From the NCBI RefSeq assembly GCF_004054105.1, contig NZ_SBLC01000023.1:1-42522 (forward strand): a stretch of 42,522 nucleotides of DNA, written 5' to 3'. The notes under the pieces are model-generated. The model was not told the DNA's origin. It made no database searches and saw only the letters and a list, made by a program, of their open reading frames with translations. Every line of letters starts with the position of its first letter. The first letter of the stretch is position 1. The position numbers were made by a program, and so were the translations under genes. This document shows positions 1 through 9,037 of the stretch, one piece after another. The stretch comes from Falsigemmobacter intermedius (GTDB lineage: Bacteria > Pseudomonadota > Alphaproteobacteria > Rhodobacterales > Rhodobacteraceae).

Positions 1-2
1 CC

Positions 3-62
3 GATGGTCTGCCGCTCTATCGGCAGGAAGGTATCTATGCACGTGACGGTGTCGAACTGGAA
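3..62 (+). pseudogene. IS66-family TnpC transposase remnant
   Basis: Read in the frame starting at base 3, the first 60 bases encode [20 protein letters not shown], the conserved segment of IS66-family TnpC transposases around the DxLPLYRQ motif. This frame then runs without break into sequence that is meaningful only in another frame, as an IS256 transposase. The IS66 similarity therefore stops at about base 60. Only a fragment remains and the gene continues off the left edge. The family call rests on recall of the motif. Confidence 0.75.
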
Positions 63-1155
63 CAGCGCCAAGACCAATGCCGAGTATGGCGAGAAGTCGA
101 CGGAGCGCACCGCGCAGCGCAACGGCTACCGTGAGCGCGACTGGCAGACCCGCGCGGGTCAGGTGGAACTGAAGATCCCCCGCCTGCGGACGGGATCGTA
201 TTTCCCGTCTTTTCTCGAGCCCCGCCGCTCGGTGGAGAAGGCGCTGACGGCCGTGATCCAAGAGGCCTATATTCATGGCATTTCAACACGTTCCATGGAT
301 GATCTCGTGCAGGCTATGGGCGGAACCGGCATTTCCAAAAGCCATGTCAGCCGGCTGTGCGAAGAGATCGATGAACGGGTGGATGCCTTCCTTGAGCGCC
401 CCATTGAAGGCGAATGGCCCTATCTTTGGATCGATGCCACTTATCTGAAGGTGCGCCAAGGAGGGCGGATTGTCAGCGTGGCGGTCACCCTCGCGGTGGG
501 CGTCAATACGGATGGGCGGCGGGAGGTGCTGGGCATGGCCATCGGCGCATCCGAGGCCGAGCCGTTCTGGACGGAGTTCCTGCGCGGCCTCGTCCGGCGG
601 GGTCTGAGCGGGGTGAAGCTGGTGATCAGCGATGCACATGAGGGCATCAAGGCCGCAACAGCGCGTGTGCTTTCAACGACTTGGCAGAGATGCCGCGTCC
701 ACTTCCAGCGCAATGCCCTGGCCCATGCCGGCAAGAACAGCCGCGGCATGGTGTCGGCCTTCATCGCCACGGCCTTCGCCCAACCCGACCATCAGGCCGC
801 CAAAGCCCAGTGGCGCGTCGTGGCGGATCAGATGCGGGGTAAGTTGCCCAAGCTCGCGGCCCTCATGGATTCTGCTGAGGAGGATGTGCTGGCTTACATG
901 ACCTTCCCCGCCCAGCACCGCACCAAATTGCATTCCACAAACCCCATCGAGCGCCTCAACGGCGAAATCAAGCGCCGCACGGATGTGGTGGGCATCTTCC
1001 CCAACGAGGCCGCCATCCGCCGTTTGGTCGGCGCAATCCTCATGGAGCAGACCGAGGAATGGACCGTTCAGCGCGGCCGATACATGACGCTGGAAACGCT
1101 GGCCCCGATCTGCGATGATCTCATCGTCAGCCTGCCAGTCGCGCAGAGAAACTGA
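4..1155 (+). pseudogene. IS256-family transposase, 5'-truncated
   Basis: This is a mutator-type (IS256) DDE transposase that would move its element by cut-and-paste or copy-out. The similarity begins around residue 27 ([20 protein letters not shown]) and runs to the C-terminus. The catalytic acidic residues are visible: D144 in LWIDATY, D210 in VISDAHEG and E315 in [10 protein letters not shown]. Family members are about 400 residues and begin with roughly 50 to 60 residues that are missing here. The first 20 or so codons of this open frame are out-of-frame IS66 sequence. The chain is 383 residues with no stops, so it may be translated, but loss of the N-terminal DNA-binding part makes it probably non-functional. 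The opposite-strand open frames are shadows. Confidence 0.85.
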
Positions 1156-1674
1156 CCAGCTCGGACCGCGCCAAAGGCAGTGGCATAGACCGAGCTACAC
1201 CACGCTATGGGACACGATCCGGTTCTGCCAGCACGACTGCAACACCAGATGCTGAAAGTAAGTCGGCCTCCGGTACCTCTATCTCACCTAACAACAGTCT
1301 ACGTGGAACGTGAAATGGCACCACCGCTTGGCCTCGCTAGCTAATCTTGATTTTCGTGACGGTGCTGTCTGAGGAGTGCTATATCAAGATGGATTAACTC
1401 CTCCTGCTGAGAAAGCTTGCAATTCACGCTCGGGCGCCTTTCAGCAGCTCCCCTCGCAACAGTTCATCAGTTTGATACCTCTTGTCAGACCGCACGAACG
1501 ACCTCTCTCCGAAGAGAGGAGCACGTGCCACGCCGCACCACCTGATATGATCCCCGAAAACTCGAGCTTCGGGCGGTCCAACGTTGCGGAACGGATCAAT
1601 CAGCAACCGGCTCCGGTTGCAGGTGGATGAAGGACCAGTGGCAGGTCACCTGCGGCGAGAACGGAAGGATACCT
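1156..1674. other. Degraded intergenic DNA after the IS256 remnant
   Basis: This 519-base stretch has lower GC and no convincing gene. It begins with what looks like the trailing end of the IS256 element (ACACCACGCTATGGGACAC near 1198). A small hairpin lies at 1502-1519 (CCTCTCT, CCGA, AGAGAGG), and a palindrome at 1603-1620 is listed separately. An 84-codon open frame at 1376-1630 has no recognisable protein and no good ribosome-binding site. It is most likely decayed mobile-element or island DNA plus the promoter of the next gene. Confidence 0.5.
1603..1620. promoter_or_regulatory. 18-bp palindrome upstream of the XRE gene
   Basis: GCAACCGG, CT, CCGGTTGC forms a perfect 8-bp inverted repeat with a two-base centre, 54 bases before the preferred start of the XRE-type gene. 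Helix-turn-helix regulators of this class bind such dyads as dimers, so an autoregulatory operator is plausible. It could also be a simple RNA hairpin. Confidence 0.4.
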
Positions 1675-2187
1675 ATGCCCATGACAGGTGATGATCTTGC
1701 AAAAATCCGAAAAGCTGCTGGCCTGTCTCAAACTAAGCTCGCCGAGCTGTCAGGAGTGGGAAGGCACGCCATCAGCTACTGGGAGAACCGCCGCACGGTA
1801 AAGAGATCAGCACATGCCATTGTCGCCATAGCCAGCGTTCTGGACTTGCCGGATACATCGGCGGTCAAATGCGCGCGCGCGGTTTGGGGTGTTAGAATGC
1901 GCGCACGTATTGCGGCCGAGAACCGCGCGATAGAATTAAGCCTCCAACGACTTAAGGCACAGTATGCAGTCGCGGCAGACCAACGCAGGGTTCGATGCAA
2001 CGCTAAGACGAGGAAAGGCACGCACTGCTGGTGCAGCTCAGCGCCGGGAAAACAGCGGTGCAAATATCATGGAGGCCTTTCTACGGGAGCGAGGACAGAG
2101 GAAGGCCGTGAGCGGATCGCACAGGCACAGCGGCGGCGCTGGGCGCGGTGGCGAGCGGAAAAGCTCACCGACAACCCAAATGCGTAA
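1675..2187 (+). CDS. XRE HTH protein with HGGxSTG module
   Basis: This 170-residue protein is a probable DNA-binding regulator. The N-terminal 55 residues form a Cro/C1-type helix-turn-helix (DDLAKIRKAAGLSQTKLAEL, then SYWENRR). The C-terminal 55 residues are rich in Cys and His (CNAKTRKGTHCWC, RCKYHGGLSTGARTEEGRERI) and match the HGGxSTG domain found in phage and mobile-element proteins. The Cys/His spacing suggests a metal site, which is inference. The start at 1675 is preferred over 1627 because GGAAGGA at 1663-1669 lies five bases before it; the first ATG has no properly spaced site. It ends 97 bases before hsdM in the same direction, which suggests a controller role. The function of the HGGxSTG part is unknown. 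Confidence 0.75.
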   Translation: MPMTGDDLAKIRKAAGLSQTKLAELSGVGRHAISYWENRRTVKRSAHAIVAIASVLDLPDTSAVKCARAVWGVRMRARIAAENRAIELSLQRLKAQYAVAADQRRVRCNAKTRKGTHCWCSSAPGKQRCKYHGGLSTGARTEEGRERIAQAQRRRWARWRAEKLTDNPNA

Positions 2188-2256
2188 GACCTGCCAGCAA
2201 ACAATCAGAATACTACGCAACTTCACCGTGGCCTCGCTGGCCGTCGGTAGATAACA

Positions 2257-2272
2257 GTATGGCAAAACATAC
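2257..2272. promoter_or_regulatory. Dyad directly upstream of hsdM
   Basis: GTATG, GCAAAA, CATAC is an inverted repeat ending 12 bases before the hsdM start codon. A protein bound here would block initiation or the ribosome-binding region. The upstream XRE-type protein is the obvious candidate ligand, by analogy with controller proteins of restriction systems. The arms are short, so chance occurrence cannot be excluded. Confidence 0.35.
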
Positions 2273-2284
2273 AGCGAGCGGCCC

Positions 2285-4120
2285 ATGAACCAACAAGCAC
2301 TTTCAGCCTTTCTCTGGTCCGTCGCCGACCTTCTGCGCGGTGACTACAGGCAGTCCGACTATGGCAAGGTAATCCTGCCATTCACTGTGCTTCGCCGTAT
2401 CGACTGCGTGTTAGCAGCCACCAAAGACGATGTGCTCGAAGAAGCTAAGCTGCGTCAGTCACAGCAGATGCCCGTCGAAGCCTTTGTTCGCCGCAAGTCC
2501 GGCGTTGGTTTTTACAATCTCTCTCGCTTTGACCTGAAGCGGCTCATGGGCGACCAGGACAACATTGCTGTAAACCTGCGCACTTACATCGACGCCTTCG
2601 CTCCCGAGATCCGCGATATCTTTGAGCATTTTGAGTTTGACCTTCAAATCGACCGGCTCGCCAAAGCCGGCCTGCTTTATCAGGTCGTTGAGAAATTCAC
2701 CCAAATTGACCTGCACCCTGATCTGGTTAGCAATCACCAGATGGGTCTTGTCTTCGAAGAGCTGATCCGTCGCTTCTCAGAGCTGTCGAATGAAACTGCG
2801 GGTGAACATTTTACCCCGCGTGAAGTTATTCGCCTGATGGTCAACCTCATCTTCACCGAAGACGACGACGCGCTGGCAAAACCCGGCATTGTGCGCACCA
2901 TCTACGACCCGACGGCTGGCACCGGTGGCATGCTCTCGGTCGCAGAGGAATATCTGACCGATATGAACCCATCGGCCTCTGTCTCTCTGTTCGGACAGGA
3001 GCTGAACCCCGAGTCCTATGCCATCTGTAAGGCTGACATGCTCATTAAGGGTCAGGATGTCGGCAATATCAAATTCGGCAATACCCTTTCAGACGACGGG
3101 CACACGGATCAGAAGTTCGACTACATGCTCTCGAACCCGCCTTTCGGCGTGGAATGGAAGAAGGTCGAAAAAGCCATCCGCGAAGAGCATGAAAAACGGG
3201 GCCATGCCGGACGCTTTGGCCCCGGCCTGCCGCGCGTATCGGATGGCTCGCTTTTGTTCCTGATGCACCTTCTGTCGAAAATGCGCCCCGCAGCCCAAGG
3301 CGGCGCACGCTTTGGCATCGTCCTCAATGGCTCGCCGCTGTTTACAGGAGGCGCAGGCTCGGGCGAAAGCGAAATCCGCCGCTATGTGTTGGAAAACGAT
3401 CTGGTCGAGGCCATCGTCGCCCTGCCGACCGACATGTTCTACAACACAGGCATCGCGACCTATGTTTGGATCTTGTCAAACAAAAAGCCCGCCGAGCGCA
3501 AAGGCAAGGTGCAGCTGATCGACGGATCAAGCTTCTGGCAAAAGATGCGCAAAAGTCTTGGCTCTAAACGCAAAGAAATGGGCGAAGAGCACATCGCCAC
3601 CGTCACCCGCCTGTTCGGCGACTTTGCCGAGGCGCAGCTTGCCCGCATTTTGGATGAGGCTGGCAAAGAGATTGCAACCGAGGTCGTGTTGAAAGGCCAA
3701 ACCCCGCCCGCAGCCCCCACAGGCGGTGCGGTGAAGTTGGCACCCTTGTCGAAAATCCTGCCCAACGAGGCTTTTGGTTTCCGCCAAATCACCGTTGAGC
3801 GGCCTTTGAAGGATGAAGCTGGCAATCTGATCTTGGGCCAACGCGGCAAAGCCAAGGGTAAGGTGCAAGCCGATAGTGCCCTGCGCGATACCGAGACCGT
3901 GCCTTTGGCCGAAGATGTGGCCGACTACTTTGCCCGCGAAGTGCTGCCCCATGCGCCAGACGCTTGGATTGACGAGGACAAGACCAAGATCGGCTATGAA
4001 ATCCCGTTCAATAGGCATTTCTACGTCTTTGAGCCGCCGCGCCCCTTGGCCGAGATTGACGCCGATCTGGCGAAAGTCACCGCCCGTATTCAGGACCTAC
4101 TGAAAGGCCTGAGCGCATGA
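2285..4120 (+). CDS. hsdM: Type I restriction-modification methyltransferase subunit M
   Basis: HsdM is the N6-adenine methyltransferase subunit, which works with HsdS for modification and in the HsdR2M2S1 complex for cleavage. The 611 residues open with the helical N-terminal domain ([20 protein letters not shown]). The SAM-binding motif DPTAGTGGM lies near residues 209-217 and the catalytic N6-adenine motif SNPPFG near 283. The C-terminal third is the helical region that contacts HsdS. Length is slightly above the usual 500-550. It overlaps hsdS by four bases (ATGA), so the two are translationally coupled. GC and codon use resemble the genome less than the core genes do. Identification is very secure. 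Confidence 0.96.
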   Translation: MNQQALSAFLWSVADLLRGDYRQSDYGKVILPFTVLRRIDCVLAATKDDVLEEAKLRQSQQMPVEAFVRRKSGVGFYNLSRFDLKRLMGDQDNIAVNLRTYIDAFAPEIRDIFEHFEFDLQIDRLAKAGLLYQVVEKFTQIDLHPDLVSNHQMGLVFEELIRRFSELSNETAGEHFTPREVIRLMVNLIFTEDDDALAKPGIVRTIYDPTAGTGGMLSVAEEYLTDMNPSASVSLFGQELNPESYAICKADMLIKGQDVGNIKFGNTLSDDGHTDQKFDYMLSNPPFGVEWKKVEKAIREEHEKRGHAGRFGPGLPRVSDGSLLFLMHLLSKMRPAAQGGARFGIVLNGSPLFTGGAGSGESEIRRYVLENDLVEAIVALPTDMFYNTGIATYVWILSNKKPAERKGKVQLIDGSSFWQKMRKSLGSKRKEMGEEHIATVTRLFGDFAEAQLARILDEAGKEIATEVVLKGQTPPAAPTGGAVKLAPLSKILPNEAFGFRQITVERPLKDEAGNLILGQRGKAKGKVQADSALRDTETVPLAEDVADYFAREVLPHAPDAWIDEDKTKIGYEIPFNRHFYVFEPPRPLAEIDADLAKVTARIQDLLKGLSA

Positions 4121-5433
4121 AAGCCTATCCTGAGTATAAATACAGCGGTGTAGAGTGGCTGGGCGAGGTTCCCGCTGGCTGGGAGGTATCTCGCTTTAAA
4201 AATCACCTTCATGAACGGGACGAACGTTCCGAAGATGGAGATGAGACATTACTGTCTGTTTCGGCTTACACTGGAGTTAGACCACGTTCAGAAGGTATCG
4301 AGGACGGCGAGTTTCTTAGTCGCGCAGAGAGCCTTCAAGGGTATAAAGTTGCCTATAGTGGCGACCTTGTGATGAATATCATGCTTGCATGGAATCGCGC
4401 GCAAGGGATCACTGACTTCAACGGGATTGTCAGTCCCGCCTATGCTGTTTTTAAGCTCAACAGCTCGATATTTCCTGCGTATCTAAACCATTTGGTCAGA
4501 ACTGATGAATACTGCCGATATTTCAAGGCTTTTTCAGCTGGGGTGATTGACTCGCGCTTGAGGCTATACCCAGAAAAATTTGGAGGCTTATTCGCGATTA
4601 TCCCCCCTCTCACCGAACAACGCAAGATTGCTGCGTTTTTGGATCGGGAGGTGGCGAAGATTGATGATCTGATCGAGGAACAGCGCCGCCTGATCGCGCT
4701 TTTGGCCGAGAAACGTCAGGCCACAATCAGCCACGCCGTCACCAAGGGCCTCAACCCAAACGCCAAACTCAAACCCTCCGGCATCGATTGGCTCGGCGAT
4801 GTGCCTGAGGGGTGGGAGGTTATTAGGCTCTCCAGAATGACAAGCCAGATTGTGGATGGTGCGCATTTCACTCCCACCTACGTTTCTGAAGGTGTGCCGT
4901 TCCTACGAGTAACAGATATTTCACGTGGTTTTCCTGATCTTGAAACAGTTGCCCGTATTCCCCTGGAAGAGCATCTCGAATTAATTAAACGCTGCCACCC
5001 GCGCAAAGGCGATCTTCTGCTGTCCAAAAATGGGACGGTTGGGGTCCCAATGGTCATCACTTGGGACTGGGACTTTAGCATCTTTGTCAGCCTTTGCCTT
5101 ATACGGCTGAACAGGGAGTTAAGCGCAGAGTTCGCAAAATATGTCTTCCTTTCAAAGCAAATTGAAATGCAAATCGAGGCTGACAAAAAGCAGAGCACCG
5201 TCATCAACCTTCACTTGGAAAAAATTGCAGGCTTCATGTTCCCCTGTCCATCTCTACCGGAACAAGAAGAAGTTGTTCAGTTTTTGGATAGGGTAACTCA
5301 AAAATTTGATAGCCTATCCAATGCCGCAGTCGCTGCTATCAGCCTTCTCCAAGAACGTCGTTCGGCCTTGATCTCGGCGGCGGTGACCGGAAAGATTGAT
5401 CTGCGCGATTTTGACGACAGCATTTTAGAATAA
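4117..5433 (+). CDS. hsdS: Type I restriction-modification specificity subunit S
   Basis: HsdS chooses the bipartite DNA target. The 438 residues show the usual two-fold internal repeat. [16 protein letters not shown] (near residue 10) recurs as [16 protein letters not shown] (near residue 219), and [17 protein letters not shown] (near 162) recurs as [16 protein letters not shown] (near 377). Each copy is followed by a coiled-coil spacer ([36 protein letters not shown]). The target recognition domains are about residues 25-160 and 240-375. Both are visibly richer in A+T than the conserved parts, as expected for exchangeable modules. The stop is 13 bases before hsdR. The recognised sequence cannot be read from the protein. 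Confidence 0.95.
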   Translation: MKAYPEYKYSGVEWLGEVPAGWEVSRFKNHLHERDERSEDGDETLLSVSAYTGVRPRSEGIEDGEFLSRAESLQGYKVAYSGDLVMNIMLAWNRAQGITDFNGIVSPAYAVFKLNSSIFPAYLNHLVRTDEYCRYFKAFSAGVIDSRLRLYPEKFGGLFAIIPPLTEQRKIAAFLDREVAKIDDLIEEQRRLIALLAEKRQATISHAVTKGLNPNAKLKPSGIDWLGDVPEGWEVIRLSRMTSQIVDGAHFTPTYVSEGVPFLRVTDISRGFPDLETVARIPLEEHLELIKRCHPRKGDLLLSKNGTVGVPMVITWDWDFSIFVSLCLIRLNRELSAEFAKYVFLSKQIEMQIEADKKQSTVINLHLEKIAGFMFPCPSLPEQEEVVQFLDRVTQKFDSLSNAAVAAISLLQERRSALISAAVTGKIDLRDFDDSILE

Positions 5434-5446
5434 GGCTTTTCATTCC

Positions 5447-8400
5447 ATGGCAACGCATAAGGAAATCGGGTTCGAGGATTATATTTGCAACCACCTCGCC
5501 GCCAATGGTTGGGCCTATAGCATCGGCGATGCAGCGCAATATGATCGCCCGCGTGCCCTGTTTCCTGCCGATCTGGTGGCATGGTTCACCGACACTCAGC
5601 CCAAAGCTTGGGCTGAGGCTTGCCAGAAACATGGGGAATCCAAGCTTTTAGATCGTATCCGCGCCCAGCTTGATCAGCGCGGCACTTTGGATGTGCTGCG
5701 CGCGGGCATCGAGGTGGTGGGCCTGCGTGCGCCTTTGTCACTCGCCCAGTTCCGCCCTGCCATGGGCCTCAACCCCGATATTCTGGCGCGTTACAATGCC
5801 AACCGCCTGCGCGTGGTGCGTCAGCTGCGCTATTCGACCGAGAACGAAAATTGTATTGATCTGGCGCTGTTCTTGAACGGCATCCCCGTCTCAACGTTAG
5901 AGCTGAAAACTGATTTCACCCAAAGCGTGGCGGATGCGGTGGACCAATACCGCTTTGACCGTATCCCACAGGCTAAAGGCAAAAAGCCTGAGCCCCTTTT
6001 GAACTTCCCCGGCGGGGCCTTGGTGCATTTTGCGATCTCAGATCGTGAAGTGATGATGACCACCCGCCTTGCAGGCCCCGACACGCGGTTTTTGCCCTTT
6101 AACAAGGGGGACAATGGCGCGGCGGGCAATCCGGTAAACCCGAACGGTCACCGCACCGCTTATCTGTGGGAAGAGGTCCTTCAGCGCGACAGCTGGCTTG
6201 AGATTTTGGGCCGCTATATGGTGGCGGAAAAAAACAAGAAAAAGCAGCTGACAGGCGTGATTTTCCCGCGCTTCCACCAGTTGGATGCCACGCGCAAGCT
6301 GCGTCAGGCGATTTTGGCGGAAGGTGCGGGCGGAAAATATCTGATCCAGCATTCGGCGGGGTCAGGCAAGACGAACTCGATCGCTTGGGCGGCGCATCAT
6401 CTGGCCGATCTGCACGACGAAAAGGATGAGAAGATCTTTTCCTCGGTCGTGGTAGTATCGGACCGCAATGTGATTGACACGCAGCTGCAAGAGGCCATCT
6501 TTGCCTTTGAGCGCACTACGGGTGTGGTAGCGACCATCACTTCAGAGACGGGCTCCAAGAGCAGCCAGCTGGCTGAGGCCTTGGCGGGCGGTAAGAAAAT
6601 CGTCGTATGTACGATCCAGACTTTCCCATTCGCTCTTGAAGCTGTGCAGCAGCTGGCTGCAACCTCGGGCAAGCGCTTCGCGGTCATCGCCGATGAGGCA
6701 CATTCCAGCCAGACCGGTGAAGCGGCCTCCAAACTCAAGCAAATCCTCTCCGCAGACGATTTGGCGCATGTGCAGGATGGCGGCGAAATCAGCGCCGAGG
6801 ATATTCTCGCGATGCAGATGGCCTCAAAAGCCGGTGAAGCCAAAGGGGTCAGTTTCATCGCATTCACGGCAACACCCAAGGCCAAGACCATGGAGCTCTT
6901 TGGCCGCTGCCCTGACCCCAGCGCCCCTGCTGGTCCAGGCAATCTTCCTGCCCCATTCCATGTCTATTCGATGCGGCAGGCGATTGAGGAGGGGTTCATC
7001 CTCGATGTCCTCAGGAACTATACGCCCTATTCCCTCGCCTTCAAACTGGCGAGTGATGGCGCCGAAATTGATGAGACCACCGTTGAGAAGAATGCAGCCC
7101 AAAAGGCTTTGATGAAATGGGTTAAGCTTCACCCCCATAACATCGCCCAGAAGGTTGCGGTTGTGGTCGAACACTACCGCGAGATGGTGATGCCCCTGCT
7201 GGGCGGTCAGGCCAAAGCGATGGTGGTGGTTGAAAGCCGTAAGGAAGCCGTGCGCTGGCAGCTGGCAATCCAGAAGTACATAGCCGAGCGCGGATACGGC
7301 CTTGGCACCCTGGTGGCCTTCTCGGGCGAAGTCACAGACCCCGAGAGCGGTCCCGGTGAGTTCACCGAGACCAACAAGACGGTGAATCCCTACCTCAAGG
7401 GCGACATTCGGGAAGCCTTCAAGCAACCCGACTACCATATCCTTTTGGTCGCCAACAAATTTCAAACCGGCTTTGACCAGCCGCTTTTGTGCGGGATGTA
7501 TGTGGATCGTCGCCTTGCGGGTATTCAGGCGGTTCAAACGCTCTCCCGGCTGAACCGCGCGTGGTCCTCCGGCGACCTGAAGAAGGACACCACTTACATT
7601 CTCGACTTCGCCAACAGCTCTGAGGATATCCTCACAGCCTTCAGGCAGTATTACGAAACGGCCGAACTGGAAGATGTGACTGGTCCGGATCAGGTCCTCG
7701 ATCTGCGCGCGAAGCTTGATGCTTTTGGCCACTATGACGACTTCGAGGTCGATCGGGTCGTTAAGGCTGAGCTGAACCCAAAAGCGACCCATGCAGACCT
7801 GCGCGCTGCGATCGAGCCCGTTGCAGATCGGCTTTTGAAAGAGTTCAAAGCAGCACAGACGGATGAACGTCACGCATTGGCTGCCGGTAACGAGAAAGCC
7901 GCACAGGCGGCAAAGCAGGCTCAGGAGGCTCTGATCCTCTTTAAGTCGACGATGGCCTCCTATCGCCGGCTCTACGCTTTCCTGTCGCAGATCTTCGACT
8001 ACGGCTCTACGGCGATCGAAGCCCGTTATATGTTTTACCGCCATCTCATCAACTCGCTGGACTTTGGCCGTGAGCGTGAAACCATCGACCTGAGCAAGGT
8101 GGTGCTGACGCATCACCGTCTGAACAAAACAGGCCAGACCGATCTGGTCCTCAATGGTGACGCTCCAAAGCTGAAGCCGCTGACGGATACCGGGACCGCC
8201 AGTGTGCAGGATCAGGAGAAGGCCTTGCTGTCAGCAATCCTCGGCAAACTGAACGATATGTTCAGTGGCGTGACGGATAACGACCAGCTGGCCTATGTAG
8301 CTGCCATCAAGGGGGCTCTGCTCGACAACAGTAAACTGGCCGAACAGGCGCAGAACAATATGAAGGATCAGTTTGCCAGCTCACCGGCCCTCAAAACCGC

Positions 8401-8554
8401 GGTAACTGACGCAATTATCGATGCCTACGCAGCCCATAGCGAGATGAGCAGACAGGCGCTGGGGTCAGCTCACATTCAAGAGGGCCTCATTGGTGCCCTG
8501 ATAGGGTATGGTCAGCTGTACGAAGCTCTCAGAAATGCCTCAGCCCGCCTGTAA
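5447..8554 (+). CDS. hsdR: Type I restriction endonuclease subunit R
   Basis: HsdR is the ATP-driven translocase and nuclease of the complex. At 1035 residues it is full length. The N-terminal nuclease domain contains the PD-(D/E)xK-type STLELKTDF near residue 150. The SF2 motor shows Walker A (SAGSGKTNS, near 302), the DEAH box (IADEAHSSQ, near 415), motif III (FTATPK, near 472) and a late arginine motif (QTLSRLNRA, near 698). The C-terminal part is helical and probably docks on HsdM. The gene has no internal stop or frameshift, so the restriction system looks intact. AAGG at 5434-5437 is its likely ribosome-binding site. A strong hairpin follows the stop. Confidence 0.96.
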   Translation: MATHKEIGFEDYICNHLAANGWAYSIGDAAQYDRPRALFPADLVAWFTDTQPKAWAEACQKHGESKLLDRIRAQLDQRGTLDVLRAGIEVVGLRAPLSLAQFRPAMGLNPDILARYNANRLRVVRQLRYSTENENCIDLALFLNGIPVSTLELKTDFTQSVADAVDQYRFDRIPQAKGKKPEPLLNFPGGALVHFAISDREVMMTTRLAGPDTRFLPFNKGDNGAAGNPVNPNGHRTAYLWEEVLQRDSWLEILGRYMVAEKNKKKQLTGVIFPRFHQLDATRKLRQAILAEGAGGKYLIQHSAGSGKTNSIAWAAHHLADLHDEKDEKIFSSVVVVSDRNVIDTQLQEAIFAFERTTGVVATITSETGSKSSQLAEALAGGKKIVVCTIQTFPFALEAVQQLAATSGKRFAVIADEAHSSQTGEAASKLKQILSADDLAHVQDGGEISAEDILAMQMASKAGEAKGVSFIAFTATPKAKTMELFGRCPDPSAPAGPGNLPAPFHVYSMRQAIEEGFILDVLRNYTPYSLAFKLASDGAEIDETTVEKNAAQKALMKWVKLHPHNIAQKVAVVVEHYREMVMPLLGGQAKAMVVVESRKEAVRWQLAIQKYIAERGYGLGTLVAFSGEVTDPESGPGEFTETNKTVNPYLKGDIREAFKQPDYHILLVANKFQTGFDQPLLCGMYVDRRLAGIQAVQTLSRLNRAWSSGDLKKDTTYILDFANSSEDILTAFRQYYETAELEDVTGPDQVLDLRAKLDAFGHYDDFEVDRVVKAELNPKATHADLRAAIEPVADRLLKEFKAAQTDERHALAAGNEKAAQAAKQAQEALILFKSTMASYRRLYAFLSQIFDYGSTAIEARYMFYRHLINSLDFGRERETIDLSKVVLTHHRLNKTGQTDLVLNGDAPKLKPLTDTGTASVQDQEKALLSAILGKLNDMFSGVTDNDQLAYVAAIKGALLDNSKLAEQAQNNMKDQFASSPALKTAVTDAIIDAYAAHSEMSRQALGSAHIQEGLIGALIGYGQLYEALRNASARL

Positions 8555-8594
8555 TCACACCCGCGCGCTGGGCATTAGCCTGCATTAGCCAGAA

Positions 8595-8632
8595 AAGCGC
8601 CCATCGTGATCTGTCGATCGCGATGGGCGCTT
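8595..8632 (+). terminator. Intrinsic-type hairpin after hsdR
   Basis: AAGCGCCCATCG at 8595-8606 pairs perfectly with CGATGGGCGCTT at 8621-8632. GATC/GATC can pair further inside the loop. The T tract is short (TTGTT). It probably ends the hsd operon and may act in both directions. Confidence 0.7.
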
Positions 8633-8872
8633 GTTCCACGAAGGGCTGGGAGTGGTTTCTTCGCTGCGCTGACGGAGAAGAAGCTATCGAAGTGACCTCG
8701 ACAGCGCGCTGCGGGCGATGGGCCGCCGGGTACAGGATTCTCGTAAAAAGACTGATAGAGGCCCCTGCCCGGATTGTTGCAACTTGTAGTATCCAAGCGC
8801 ATTTCGGATGGCGGGTATTATGGCGGGTATGAAGCCAAAATCCGCAAAAAATATAGCAATATCAAGGTGTAA
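8633..8872. other. Gene-free island end beside tRNA-Ser
   Basis: No gene is supported here. The stretch carries two copies of ATGGCGGGTAT (8808-8818 and 8820-8830), then an A+T-rich run (about 8840-8870) reaching the tRNA 3' end. Together with the hsd genes it looks like the boundary of an integrated element. A minus-strand open frame of 90 codons here reads through the tRNA gene and is rejected. Confidence 0.5.
8808..8830. repeat. Tandem 11-bp direct repeat near tRNA-Ser
   Basis: ATGGCGGGTAT occurs twice, at 8808-8818 and 8820-8830, with a single T between. This is a 12-base period, close to one helical turn, about 43 bases from the tRNA 3' end. Iterated short repeats beside a tRNA attachment site are typical of integrase arm sites, but none is proven here. 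Confidence 0.7.
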
Positions 8873-8962
8873 TGGCGGACAGTGAGGGATTCGAACCCTC
8901 GAGACGGTTCCCCGCCTACACACTTTCCAGGCGTGCGCCTTCGACCACTCGGCCAACTGTCC
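8873..8962 (-). tRNA. tRNA-Ser (anticodon GGA)
   Basis: The reverse complement folds as a class II tRNA of 90 bases including an encoded CCA. The acceptor arms GGACAGT and ACTGTCC pair fully and the discriminator base is G. The D-arm is TGGCCGAGTGG, and the anticodon loop in GCCTGGAAAGT carries GGA. A long variable arm follows, and the T-loop is GGTTCGAATCC. It reads serine UCC/UCU codons. Its 3' end faces the restriction island, the common target of integrases. Confidence 0.97.
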
Positions 8963-9037
8963 GTTGCGCTGTGATTAGCCGCCTCTGCGGCGCGATGCAA
9001 GGCATCTCAGGCGGAAAAATTCAATCATCTGCCTGAT

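Noticed and set aside
1376-1630. 84-codon plus-strand open frame
   Set aside because: No family resemblance and no ribosome-binding site, and it overlaps a palindrome and the leader of the XRE gene.
8684-8956. Minus-strand open frame of 90 codons
   Set aside because: It reads through the tRNA-Ser gene and has no recognisable domain; the part after the tRNA only looks repetitive because of the direct repeat.
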